Of a stretch of DNA of 64,000 bases, positions 26,653 to 36,000 are shown piece by piece (the first letter of the stretch is position 1; each line of letters begins with the position of its first letter). Made by a program: the position numbers and the translations under genes. The notes under the pieces were generated by a model. That model was not told the origin of the DNA and made no database searches. It saw only the letters and a program-made list of their open reading frames with translations. The DNA comes from an uncultured Flavobacteriaceae bacterium (GTDB lineage: Bacteria; Bacteroidota; Bacteroidia; Flavobacteriales; Flavobacteriaceae): contig CANKZQ010000003.1 of NCBI GenBank assembly GCA_947488345.1, positions 434,001 through 498,000 of the forward strand. Direction: 5' to 3'.

Positions 26653-27327
26653 ATGAAGAAACTTTTTTTAATTTTAGTTGTTACACTAACTACCTCTATT
26701 GGTCATGCCCAATTGTTTGAAGGTGGTGTTTTTGTTGGAGGTAGTAATTATATTGGTGATATTGGTCCAACGACCTATATCAACCCCAATAGCCCGGCTG
26801 TTGGTTTTATTGGAAAATTTAACTACACACCAAGAATTACTTTTAGAGGTACCTTAATATACACACCCTTAAAAGCCAATAATCAAAAGGTGAATAGACC
26901 CATTAGTGCTCCGGGTACGTCTATTAGTTTCCAAAATAACCTCGTTGAAGGTGCAGTGGGTATTGAATTTAGTTTTTTCAAGTATAGTTTGTCTCAAACC
27001 GGATATACACATACGCCTTATATTATCGCTCAAGCCGGAATAAATTCTTATGCCTCTATTCAAGACGATGGAACAAGTGCTAGAAAATTTAATATTTCAT
27101 TACCATTTGGACTTGGTTATAAGGCTAAATTAGCAGAAAACATCGGTATTGCTCTTGAAACGACTATCCATTATACTTTCAAAGATGATATCGACCTAAA
27201 CAACCATAATATAGACATACCGCAACGCTCTTTTGGAAACCCCAATAGTAACGATTGGTATGTGTTTACAGGAATATCAGTAGTTTATGCTTTTGGCCGA
27301 CCAGGATGCTACAAAGGATTCTTTTAA
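26653..27327 (+). CDS. DUF6089-type outer membrane beta-barrel protein
   Basis: A 224-residue protein with a signal peptide (cleaved after GHAQ near residue 19) and alternating amphipathic strands (FEGGVFVGGSNYIGDIG, SPAVGFIGKFNYTPRITFRG, GAVGIEFSFFKYSL, GIALETTIHYTF) ending in FGRPGCYKGFF. The pattern fits an 8-stranded outer membrane barrel of the DUF6089 type, which in Flavobacteria often stands immediately before uppS. It has no known function; its constant place next to uppS and bamA suggests a role in envelope assembly. The gap to uppS is 6 bases. Confidence 0.82.
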   Translation: MKKLFLILVVTLTTSIGHAQLFEGGVFVGGSNYIGDIGPTTYINPNSPAVGFIGKFNYTPRITFRGTLIYTPLKANNQKVNRPISAPGTSISFQNNLVEGAVGIEFSFFKYSLSQTGYTHTPYIIAQAGINSYASIQDDGTSARKFNISLPFGLGYKAKLAENIGIALETTIHYTFKDDIDLNNHNIDIPQRSFGNPNSNDWYVFTGISVVYAFGRPGCYKGFF

Positions 27328-27333
27328 GAGATC

Positions 27334-28098
27334 ATGGATATCAAATCAAAAATAAATACCGAGAATACCCCGAAACATGTGGCTGTCATTATGGATGGGA
27401 ATGGGCGTTGGGCAAAAAAGAAAGGTATGGCTCGTGTTTTTGGTCATAAAAATGGTGTAAAGGCAGTACGAGAAACAATTGAAGCTGCCGCCGAGCTTAA
27501 GATTGAAGTATTAACGTTATATGCATTTTCTACCGAAAATTGGAACAGACCTAAAAAAGAAATAGATGTATTGATGAGCTTATTGGTGAGCTCTCTCAAA
27601 GACGAACTTAAAAGACTTCAGGAAAACAACATCAAATTAGAATGTATCGGCAATATTGACAATCTACCTAAAAAGGCACGCAAAGAACTTTTAGAAGTGG
27701 TTGAAAAAACAAAAAATAATACGCATCTCACATTAATTCTAGCATTGAGCTATGGATCAAGGGAAGAAATTGTTAATGCAATCAAAAAAATATCTAAAAA
27801 AGTTGTTAATAAAGAACTTTTGAATGAAGAAATTGATGAAAAAATTATAAATAACCATTTATATACATTTACTTTGCCCGACGTTGATTTTTTGATACGT
27901 ACAAGTGGTGAACAACGAATTAGCAACTTCCTTTTATGGCAAATTGCTTATGCCGAATTGTACTTTACAAATACTCTTTGGCCAGATTTTAGAAAAGAAC
28001 ATTTTTTCGAAGCAATATTAGATTATCAAAACCGAGAAAGACGTTTCGGAAAAACAAGTGAACAATTACAAGACAGGAATGAACAAACTGAAAAATAA
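27334..28098 (+). CDS. uppS: Isoprenyl transferase (undecaprenyl diphosphate synthase)
   Basis: A cis-prenyltransferase that makes the C55 carrier lipid for peptidoglycan and O-antigen. The 254-residue protein has the catalytic Asp in VIMDGNGRWAKKKG (residues about 19-32), the HKNG/AVRETIEAA block, and the C-terminal signature DFLIRTSGEQRISNFLLWQIAYAELYF (about 187-213), with Arg residues that bind the diphosphate. Its end overlaps bamA by 20 bases. Length is normal. Confidence 0.97.
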   Translation: MDIKSKINTENTPKHVAVIMDGNGRWAKKKGMARVFGHKNGVKAVRETIEAAAELKIEVLTLYAFSTENWNRPKKEIDVLMSLLVSSLKDELKRLQENNIKLECIGNIDNLPKKARKELLEVVEKTKNNTHLTLILALSYGSREEIVNAIKKISKKVVNKELLNEEIDEKIINNHLYTFTLPDVDFLIRTSGEQRISNFLLWQIAYAELYFTNTLWPDFRKEHFFEAILDYQNRERRFGKTSEQLQDRNEQTEK

Positions 28099-30700
28099 CC
28101 TACTATTTTTATGTTTTACTTTAGTATTATTTTCTGCTAAAGCCCAAGAAATAAACACACAAAACGACTCAATTACAAAGGCAACATCTACGGTTGCCCC
28201 TATAGATTCGATTGCTAAAATAGCTCAGGATACAGTACCGAAAAAGCCTCAACTATCAAAAGAGTTGTTCAACACAACTAAAACATATATACTTGGTGGA
28301 ATTAATGTAAAAGGGAATCAACAGTTTAGTGATCAATCTATTACTGTATTTTCTGAACTTACTGTTGGGCAACCCATTAAAATTCCTGGAGATAAACTAA
28401 CATCAGCAATTAAAAAGTTATGGAATTCCAAATTATTTAGTGATGTAGAAGTATATGCCACTCAAATTGATGGTGAGACTATTTACCTAGAATTTGCCGT
28501 AAAGGAGCTTTCTAAATTGAGCAGTGTTACCGTTAGAGGGGTTAAAAAAAATAAGGCTGATGAGTTGCAAAAAGAGACTGAATTTCAAAAGGGCGCGATG
28601 CTTACTGAAAATTTGTTGACAACAACCAAAAATTACATTGCGAAAAAATACATCGATAAAGGTTTCTTAAAGGCGAACGTTAAGATCGACACCAAAATAG
28701 ATACCACAGATAATAATACAGAAAAAGCCTTAGTAACAATTGACAAAGGTGAAAAGATTAAGATAAAAAACTTACGATTTACAGGTAATAAAGCCTTTAA
28801 AACAAAGCGTTTAAAAAAGTATCTAAAAAAGACAAAACAGAAAAATCCATTTCATATTTTTAAGCCTTCAAAATATATAGAAGAGAAGTATACTGCGGAT
28901 TTAGAAAATCTGATTGAAAAATATCGAGAAAAGGGGTATCGTGATGCTCAAATTATCAAAGATTCAATATCTTGGAATGATGACAACACCATCAATTTAG
29001 ATATCACGGTAAATGAAGGTAATAGATACTATTTCGGAGATATTCGTTTCTTAGGTAATACCGTCTATACCGATGAACAATTAAAAGCATTCTTATTACT
29101 TGAGAAAGGTGACATTTACGATAGTAAATTGTTGAATGAGCAAGTAAAAGGTGATGGCACTCCCGATTCTCAAGACATTACAAATACATATCTTAATAAC
29201 GGATACCTATTTAGTAGAGTAATTCCTGTAGAAACAAGTGTCGAGAATGATACAATTGACATAGAGATCAGAATTCAGGAAGATGAGCCTGCAACCATAC
29301 GTAAAGTTTCTTTATCTGGAAATGTAATCACAAATGATCATGTTTTAATTAGAGAAATAAGAACAAGACCTGGACAACTTTTTAGTCGACAAAATATTAT
29401 ACGTACAATTCGTGAAGTAGGTCAACTACCGTATATTGATCCAGAAAACATCGTTCCAGATGTTCAACCTAATTATGGTGATAAAACAGTAGATATTGAA
29501 TATGCTGTTGCCGAAAAAGGGGCGAGTCAAATCGAATTACAAGGTGGTTTTGGTGGTGGTGCTTTCGTTGGAACGTTAGGATTATCATTTAGTAACTTTT
29601 CCGTAAAGAATATATTTAATGGTAAAGAATACAGGCCGGTACCACGAGGAGATGGACAAACAGTTTCTCTACGTGCACAAGCGAGTCGCTTTTCTAGTGT
29701 ATATAGCCTTTCGTTTACAGAACCATGGTTAGGTGGTAAAAGACCTAGATCTTTATCATTCTCTTTATACAGTTCTAGCCAATTTAATTTTAATCCGCGA
29801 ACAAGAAGAGTAGACAGAAATCAGCGTTTAAATATTCTAGGTGCCACGCTAGGAGTTAGTCAGCGTTTAAAATGGCCTGATGATTATTTTACACTCTCTA
29901 CAGTGTTGAGTTATCAGAGATATCAATTAAATAACTTTTTCTTGGGTCGTATTTTCCCTTCAAGTAATGGCGTTTCGAATAACTTGAATTTTGCCGTAAA
30001 CTTTGGTAGAAATTCGGCGGGACCAAACCCAATATTTCCTACAACGGGATCTACCTTTAATATAGGAGGAAAATTCACTCCACCTTATGCAGCGTTAAGC
30101 GGAAAAGATTTTTCTAATGCATCGAATGAAGAGAGATTAGAATTACTAGAATTCTATAAATTTAATTTTTCAGGAAAATGGTATAGTACGATCGCAGGAA
30201 AACCAGGTAATCAATTAGTACTATTGTCAAGTGCTGAATTCGGATTCCTAGGGGATTATAATTCAGGGAAAGGACTTTCTCCATTTGAACGTTTCTTCTT
30301 AGGAGGAGATGGTCTAAATCAAGGACAATTTGATGGTAGACAAACTATTGGGCTTAGAGGGTATGAAAATTCCAGTTTATCTGTTGACCCGACTACAGGG
30401 CAATCGGCTGGTAGTGCTGTCTACAATAAGGTTTCTTTAGAACTACGATATCCACTAACATTGAAACCATCTGCTTCAATTTATGTTTTAGGTTTCTTAG
30501 AGGCCGGTAATACCGCCGATAATTTTAAAAACTTTGATCCGTTTAAACTGAAGAGGTCTGCAGGTGTGGGCGTTCGAATCTTTATGCCTGCCTTCGGATT
30601 GCTTGGTATTGATTATGGATATGGCTTTGATGACACCCCTGGTGTACCTGGAGTTGTTTCTGGTTGGCAGCCTCATTTCATAATCGGTCAACAATTCTAA
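28079..30700 (+). CDS. bamA: Outer membrane protein assembly factor BamA
   Basis: The central Omp85 protein that folds beta-barrels into the outer membrane. The mature 873-residue protein has a signal peptide (LLFLCFTLVLFSAKAQ), a 60-residue linker, POTRA domains (about 75-480) with repeated GN-x-F/V patterns (GGINVKGNQQFSDQS, LRFTGNKAFKTKRLKKYL, IRFLGNTVYTDEQL, VSLSGNVITNDHVL), and a 16-strand barrel with the L6 motif IGLRGYEN near 760, ending in FIIGQQF. I start at the ATG 28079 rather than seven codons upstream because AGG precedes it and it begins the signal peptide. It overlaps uppS by 20 bases. Confidence 0.97.
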   Translation: MNKLKNNLLFLCFTLVLFSAKAQEINTQNDSITKATSTVAPIDSIAKIAQDTVPKKPQLSKELFNTTKTYILGGINVKGNQQFSDQSITVFSELTVGQPIKIPGDKLTSAIKKLWNSKLFSDVEVYATQIDGETIYLEFAVKELSKLSSVTVRGVKKNKADELQKETEFQKGAMLTENLLTTTKNYIAKKYIDKGFLKANVKIDTKIDTTDNNTEKALVTIDKGEKIKIKNLRFTGNKAFKTKRLKKYLKKTKQKNPFHIFKPSKYIEEKYTADLENLIEKYREKGYRDAQIIKDSISWNDDNTINLDITVNEGNRYYFGDIRFLGNTVYTDEQLKAFLLLEKGDIYDSKLLNEQVKGDGTPDSQDITNTYLNNGYLFSRVIPVETSVENDTIDIEIRIQEDEPATIRKVSLSGNVITNDHVLIREIRTRPGQLFSRQNIIRTIREVGQLPYIDPENIVPDVQPNYGDKTVDIEYAVAEKGASQIELQGGFGGGAFVGTLGLSFSNFSVKNIFNGKEYRPVPRGDGQTVSLRAQASRFSSVYSLSFTEPWLGGKRPRSLSFSLYSSSQFNFNPRTRRVDRNQRLNILGATLGVSQRLKWPDDYFTLSTVLSYQRYQLNNFFLGRIFPSSNGVSNNLNFAVNFGRNSAGPNPIFPTTGSTFNIGGKFTPPYAALSGKDFSNASNEERLELLEFYKFNFSGKWYSTIAGKPGNQLVLLSSAEFGFLGDYNSGKGLSPFERFFLGGDGLNQGQFDGRQTIGLRGYENSSLSVDPTTGQSAGSAVYNKVSLELRYPLTLKPSASIYVLGFLEAGNTADNFKNFDPFKLKRSAGVGVRIFMPAFGLLGIDYGYGFDDTPGVPGVVSGWQPHFIIGQQF

Positions 30701-30708
30701 AAAATCAG

Positions 30709-30748
30709 TACATTTGCAAACACTCAGAACTTTGGCACGGTTTTTTCT
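30709..30748 (+). promoter_or_regulatory. Paired promoters before skp1: TAnnTTTG and sigma-54-like
   Basis: TACATTTG (30709-30716) fits the housekeeping -7 box. Twenty bases on, TTTGGCACG-GTTT-TTTCT (30731-30748) resembles a -24/-12 promoter: the -24 half is perfect, the gap is 4, and the -12 half has one mismatch (TTTCT for TTGCT). Transcription from the second would start near 30758, only a few bases before the ATG at 30762. Two modes of control for the periplasmic chaperones are possible. Confidence 0.45.
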
Positions 30749-30761
30749 AAATACACAATGT

Positions 30762-31628
30762 ATGTTGACACGTAAGGTACTCTTTATAATCACTATACTG
30801 ATAAGCACGGTAACATTGGCACAAAAGCCACAAAAAGTTGCTTACATAGATATGGAATATATTTTAGAGAATGTACCTGAATATACCGAAGCCCAAGAAA
30901 GATTAAAGGCACGAGTTATTACATGGCAACAACGGCTAGATGCTTTGAAACGAGAGATTGAGATCATGAAAGTAGATTTGAGCAATGAGAAAGCCTTACT
31001 GACGGATGAGCTCAATGATGAAAGAGAAGAGGATATTCAAATAAAAGAACTCGACCTAAAGAATTTACAAGCGGGTTATTTTGGACCAACTGGTGATTTA
31101 TACATGTTGCGAAAACAATTGGTAAAACCAGTTCAAGATCAAATATATAACGCGATTCAAGAAATAGCGGTACAGAAAAAATACGATATGGTATTCGATA
31201 AATCAAGTGATTTAATCATGCTATATTCGAACAAAAAATATGATCTCAGTGAGCAAGTGTTGAATAAGATCGTAAAGGGAAGAAAGTTAAAGGCTATTGA
31301 AGATAAGAAAGTAGAAAAAAGTGAAGCCGCCATTGAAAAAGAAGCAAAGGCGAAAGCACGAGCCGAGGAAAAGACAACAAAAAATCAGGCCCTAAAAGAA
31401 AGAGCTAAAGCAAAAGAGGAAGCAGCGGCTAAGAAAAGAGCAGAGTTCAAAAAAGCCCAAGAAGAGGCCAGAGCGAAGAAAAAAGCCGAAGTGAAAAAGG
31501 CAAATGAAGAAAAAAGAAAAAAACGTCTTGCGGAAATAGAACGTCGCAAAAAAGAAAGAGAGGCCAGAATCAAAGCGATTGAAAAGGCCAAAAAAGTAAA
31601 AGATTCAATTAAAAACAACAAAAATTAA
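30762..31628 (+). CDS. OmpH/Skp family chaperone with a long charged tail
   Basis: A 288-residue secreted protein. Signal peptide MLTRKVLFIITILISTVTLAQ, then a Skp-like region (about 25-180; KVAYIDMEYILENVPEYTEAQERL... and IQEIAVQKKYDMVFDKSSDLIMLYSNKKYDLSEQVL) with the long coiled-coil arm in the middle. From about residue 185 to the end is a roughly 100-residue Lys/Glu/Ala/Arg-rich helix (AKARAEEKTTKNQ, KKRAEFKKAQEE, RRKKEREARIK) absent from ordinary Skp. The start was moved 16 codons down to the ATG that begins the signal peptide and lies just after the candidate sigma-54 promoter. Probably holds outer membrane proteins for BamA, encoded upstream. Confidence 0.88.
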   Translation: MLTRKVLFIITILISTVTLAQKPQKVAYIDMEYILENVPEYTEAQERLKARVITWQQRLDALKREIEIMKVDLSNEKALLTDELNDEREEDIQIKELDLKNLQAGYFGPTGDLYMLRKQLVKPVQDQIYNAIQEIAVQKKYDMVFDKSSDLIMLYSNKKYDLSEQVLNKIVKGRKLKAIEDKKVEKSEAAIEKEAKAKARAEEKTTKNQALKERAKAKEEAAAKKRAEFKKAQEEARAKKKAEVKKANEEKRKKRLAEIERRKKEREARIKAIEKAKKVKDSIKNNKN

Positions 31629-31651
31629 ATTAATATTAATACTTAAAACAA

Positions 31652-32164
31652 ATGAAATTATTTAAAAAACTACTAGTAGCAGGTGTACTATTTTTGGGAG
31701 TTATGACGACGGCAAATGCACAGTCAAAAGTAGCACATATAAATTCGCAGGAATTGGTTGCGGCAATGCCTGAAACCAAGCAAATGCAAGAAGAGTTAAA
31801 GAAGGTTGCGCAAGCATACGATACCGAATATAAATCGCAAACAAGCTCTTTACAAGCAAAATTACAAAAGTATGATGCTGAAGCTCCAACACAAACAGAT
31901 GCTGAAAATCAAAAACGTCAGGTTGAAGTTGGTGAATTGCAAAAAAAATTACAAGTGTATGCTCAAGAAGCTCAACAGCAACTAGAAAAAAGAAGAATTG
32001 ATCTTTATAAGCCTATTAGCGAAAAAGCGCAAAAAGCGATTAAAGATATTGCTGCAGCAAAAGGGATTCAATATGTAATGGACTCATCTCCTGGATCAGG
32101 GTTGATTGTTTTTACTGGTGAAGATTTGATGCCAGCTGTCAAAGCAAAATTGGGAATAAAATAA
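31652..32164 (+). CDS. OmpH/Skp family periplasmic chaperone
   Basis: A 170-residue protein with a signal peptide (cleaved after ANAQ near residue 24) and a single Skp-type fold: KVAHINSQELVAAMPETKQMQEELKKVAQAYDTEYK, a coiled-coil arm about 60-125, and a C-terminal strand IQYVMDSSPGSGLIVFTGEDL. Normal Skp length, unlike its neighbour with the extra tail. It should prevent aggregation of unfolded outer membrane proteins on their way to BamA. It follows the first skp by 23 bases and is closed by the hairpin at 32185-32226. Confidence 0.92.
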   Translation: MKLFKKLLVAGVLFLGVMTTANAQSKVAHINSQELVAAMPETKQMQEELKKVAQAYDTEYKSQTSSLQAKLQKYDAEAPTQTDAENQKRQVEVGELQKKLQVYAQEAQQQLEKRRIDLYKPISEKAQKAIKDIAAAKGIQYVMDSSPGSGLIVFTGEDLMPAVKAKLGIK

Positions 32165-32184
32165 AAGCCCATAATTAAATTATA

Positions 32185-32226
32185 AAAATCCCATCTTGCT
32201 ATCTATAGATATCAAGGTGGGATTTT
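32185..32226 (+). terminator. Terminator after the second skp gene
   Basis: Arms AAAATCCCATCTTG and CAAGGTGGGATTTT (one U-G wobble) around a 14-base loop, followed by TCTATTTTTG. The T-rich tail doubles as the murI -7 box TATTTTTG (32228-32235), so terminator and next promoter overlap. Confidence 0.85.
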
Positions 32227-32227
32227 C

Positions 32228-32235
32228 TATTTTTG
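32228..32235 (+). promoter_or_regulatory. -7 box of murI
   Basis: TATTTTTG fits TAnnTTTG and ends 7 bases before the murI ATG at 32243. The mRNA would be leaderless or nearly so. No -33 box is evident because the terminator hairpin occupies that position. Confidence 0.45.
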
Positions 32236-32242
32236 TATTCTT

Positions 32243-33031
32243 ATGAATAAGCAAGCGATTGGTGTTTTTGATTCTGGCGTAGGTGGTCTTTCCATTTGGA
32301 AAGAGATAACTGCCAGTTTACCTTATGAAGATACGATCTACCTTGCCGATAGTAAAAATGCACCTTACGGGCAAAAATCAACCGAAAAGATTCTTGAATT
32401 TAGTGTTAAAAATACGGAATTCCTTATCGGAAGAGGATGTAAGATTGTAGTTGTCGCCTGTAATACAGCAACAACCAATGCTATTTCCTTTCTACGTTCA
32501 ACTTATGACATTCCGTTTATTGGCATAGAGCCAGCGATTAAGCCAGCAGCTTTACAAACAAAAACCAATGCCATCGGTATTTTAGCAACAAAAGGAACCT
32601 TATCAAGTGAACTTTTTCATACCACTTCTCAAAAATTTACAGAGGGTGTTACAGTAGTCGAGCAAGTTGGAGAAGGTATTGTTCCATTAATTGAGGCCGG
32701 TAAAATTGACACACAAGAGATGGCTGACCTATTAAAAAAGTACCTCAACCCTATGCTAGATGCGAATATTGATCATCTAGTTTTAGGATGTAGCCACTAC
32801 CCTTTTCTAATTCCGACTATCAAAAAAATTATCGGCACCACTATTACGATTATAGATTCTGGCGAAGCCGTTGCGAAACAAACAAAAGCTATTTTAGAGC
32901 GGTCGAATCTATTAAATACCCAACGCGCAGCACCTCATCATCAATTATACAGTAATACTGATACATCTACGCTAAAGTTGATGCTCAAAAATTCTAAAGA
33001 ACAATATTCAATTGAGGAATTAGATTTTTAA
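32243..33031 (+). CDS. murI: Glutamate racemase
   Basis: Supplies D-glutamate for peptidoglycan. The 262-residue protein has the N-terminal GVFDSGVGGLSIWKEI (residues 7-22), the first catalytic Cys in VVACNTATTNA (about Cys73), the second in LGCSHYPFL (about Cys182), and the acid/His network around them. Its stop codon overlaps the stop of the convergent PFOR-like gene, sharing the bases TTAA. Transcription apparently starts at the box overlapping the upstream terminator. Confidence 0.96.
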   Translation: MNKQAIGVFDSGVGGLSIWKEITASLPYEDTIYLADSKNAPYGQKSTEKILEFSVKNTEFLIGRGCKIVVVACNTATTNAISFLRSTYDIPFIGIEPAIKPAALQTKTNAIGILATKGTLSSELFHTTSQKFTEGVTVVEQVGEGIVPLIEAGKIDTQEMADLLKKYLNPMLDANIDHLVLGCSHYPFLIPTIKKIIGTTITIIDSGEAVAKQTKAILERSNLLNTQRAAPHHQLYSNTDTSTLKLMLKNSKEQYSIEELDF

Positions 33032-36000
33032 ACATTTACTTTCTGTTGTTCTGAAGATAAGGAAACAAAACGTTTATACTTTCTATCGACTTTAGACTGA
33101 ATTTGCTGCATTAACAACTTCAAACTTTTAGGATCATTTTCAAACAACTTATGAAAGCGACTTTCTAACCTTAAATATTGTTCTATCGGAATGGTAGGTG
33201 ATTTTGAATCTAGTTGTAATGCATTTAAACCCTGTTTTATTCGTCTAGGATCATTTCTAAATAACAGCCATTGACCAGAGGCAACGGCTGCCTTATGATA
33301 TCTACCTGGTTTGGTCATATCAATACCGTGTGAGCTACTATGACAATAGGCTATAATGATGGAAGGTCCATTAAAACTTTCTGCTTCGTTAAAGGCCTTC
33401 AAGGTTTGCTCTTGATCGGCTCCAATCGCCACCGAAGCAACATATACATGATCGTAGTTCATCGCCGTTAAACCTAAATCTTTTTTCTGCTTCACTTTCC
33501 CATTAAAGGCGAATTTTGCCTCTGCTCCGTACGGTGTTGCCTTCGACAATTGACCACCAGTATTGTCATATACTTCATTATCCAAAACCAATATATTTAT
33601 ATTCTTATTGGAAGCCAAGACATGATCTAAACCGCCATATCCAATATCATAAGCCCAACCATCTCCTCCTACAATCCAAACGGATTTATTCGATTCGTTA
33701 TTACTATTTCCATCATGACTTTCTTGTTGATCTAAACCCAGTCTAAAACCTAATCCGAACTCTGCATTATCTTCAAATAAAGAGTTGGCCCAAGCGGGCC
33801 CTTGCCCTTTCGCATTTGTCGACCATGGAGTCGTAGGCAGTGAACCTCCGAAAATCGAACTTGTACCTGTTGCATTTGCCACTAAAAGTCGCTCTCCAAA
33901 AAGTTGCGAAAGCAATTTTAGATATGGTGCTTCTCCGCTCCCTTTCATACTTGTAGCATATTTAAACAAAGGTTCTTGTAGTTGTTGCTGACTCACTTTA
34001 GTTACATCTATTTTCATTCTATCATATTCTGGAATTAAATCAAAATGTTTCCAGTTCTCTCGTTCATAAGCTAAGTAGTATTTGCGGTCTTTTATTTGTA
34101 ACGCATCTTTAATCTGGCATGCATCTAGGCAATTCTTACAGTTATTACACTGATCAGAATTTATTTGAACGGTGAAATTTAACAAGTCAACATCTTCTTC
34201 TATTACTTGTATAGACTTAAAGCCTTTCGGTGCTTGATTTAAATACATATCATCGTACATTTTAATTCTCAATGCTCCTTGCGGGCAAGCCATACTACAA
34301 GCTCCACATTGAGTACATGCCTCAGGGTTCCAAATGGGCAATCCTACTGCCTCGATACTCTTATTAAAAATCGAGGTGTTACTAGGGTAAGTTCCATCAA
34401 CTGGGAGTTCACTAACCTTAACATCATCACCTCTGCCATGCATCAACTTGACTAATAAACTGTTTGAAGCTTCACCGTTCACTTTTGTAGTATCTGTTAG
34501 AACCGATGTATCTACTTCGTGTATGAACTCACCCAAATTCGATAGGTACCCGGGAAGTGGAAAATCATTCTTTAAATACAAAAAACAGGCATGCAGAGGA
34601 GCCACTTTTCGATCATTGATTATATATAATTTGCTCAACGCTCGAAAATCCGCTATAAACAATAAAACGTTCTTTGAGCGAATTAACTTTTGTTTTTCTA
34701 ATGAAATCGATTGCCAAAACTCTAGTGGATTTTTGTCAGAATTTATCAATAAGATCGCTTTAGGTTTAAGCTGTTGAATCGCCATATCATACTGTATAAA
34801 ATCGACATTTTCATACCCGACAAAATCGGCATGATCAATCAAGTATGGTGCCTTAATTGAGGCTGTATCGAGTCTTAGATAGGAGACACTCTTTGTATTT
34901 GATTTTTTATAATAGCATTGTGTATAACCTTGGACGAATTTCGTGTTTCCTATATTTTCCAATAAGTTGCTAAAACTTTCAATATTGAATTTAGTACTCT
35001 CGTTATAAAATATAGCTTGAAATGATTCATTTTTAATTCTAAAATCTTTATCAAAAGGTAAACTAAGATGTGTTACATCATCGGTAACGCCAACCGTAAA
35101 GTTATTTTTTGGTTGTTCTCGTTTCAGATTGTTAAAAATTGAATTTACCATAGCTGGAGTAAACTCCTTTGACGAGAGGCCATACCTTCCTCCAATAATA
35201 TTTGGCAAGTATTTGATTTTTCCATTTTGAAATGCAGATAGTAACCCCTGCACAACTTCTAAATACAAAGGTTCTCCGGCAGAACCGGGTTCTTTTGTTC
35301 TATCCATAACAGCAATAGAACGCACCGTTTTCGGTAATGCTGATACTAAGTGCTCAAGGCTAAATGGTCTAAACAATCTTACTTTGATAAGCCCATATTT
35401 ATTTCCTCTTTGGTTAAGATACTTAATTGTACTTTCTATGGTTTCTGTCGAGGAAGCCATAGAAATAATAACTTCTTCGGCCTGTGCATGACCTATATAT
35501 TCAAACAAATGATAGTGTCTTCCCGTAATATTTGCAAAGTCATTCATTTTCTCTTGAACGATAGTCGGACATATGTCATAGTATGAATTTTGTGCCTCCC
35601 TACTTTGAAAAAAAACATCAGGTCCTTGTGTGGTTCCGCGTAGAACTGGGCGGTTAGGATCTAATGCCCTACTTCTATGTTGTCTAATTACCTTTGGTTC
35701 TAACAATTTTGTAATCTGAGCATCATCAATGGGAATTATTGAATTCATCTCATGAGAAGTTCTAAATCCGTCGAAAAAATGAACAAAAGGAATTCTTGCT
35801 TTTAAAGTTGCCAACTGAGCAATTAAAGCAAAATCTTGTGCTTCTTGTACCGATGCACTTCCTAAAAATGCATAACCTGTTTGGCGCGCAGCCATAATAT
35901 CACTATGATCACCAAAAATAGATAAGGCATGTGTAGCTATGCTTCTCGTTGCAACATGAATTACATTTGGCGTTAATTCTCCTGCAATCTTAAACATATT

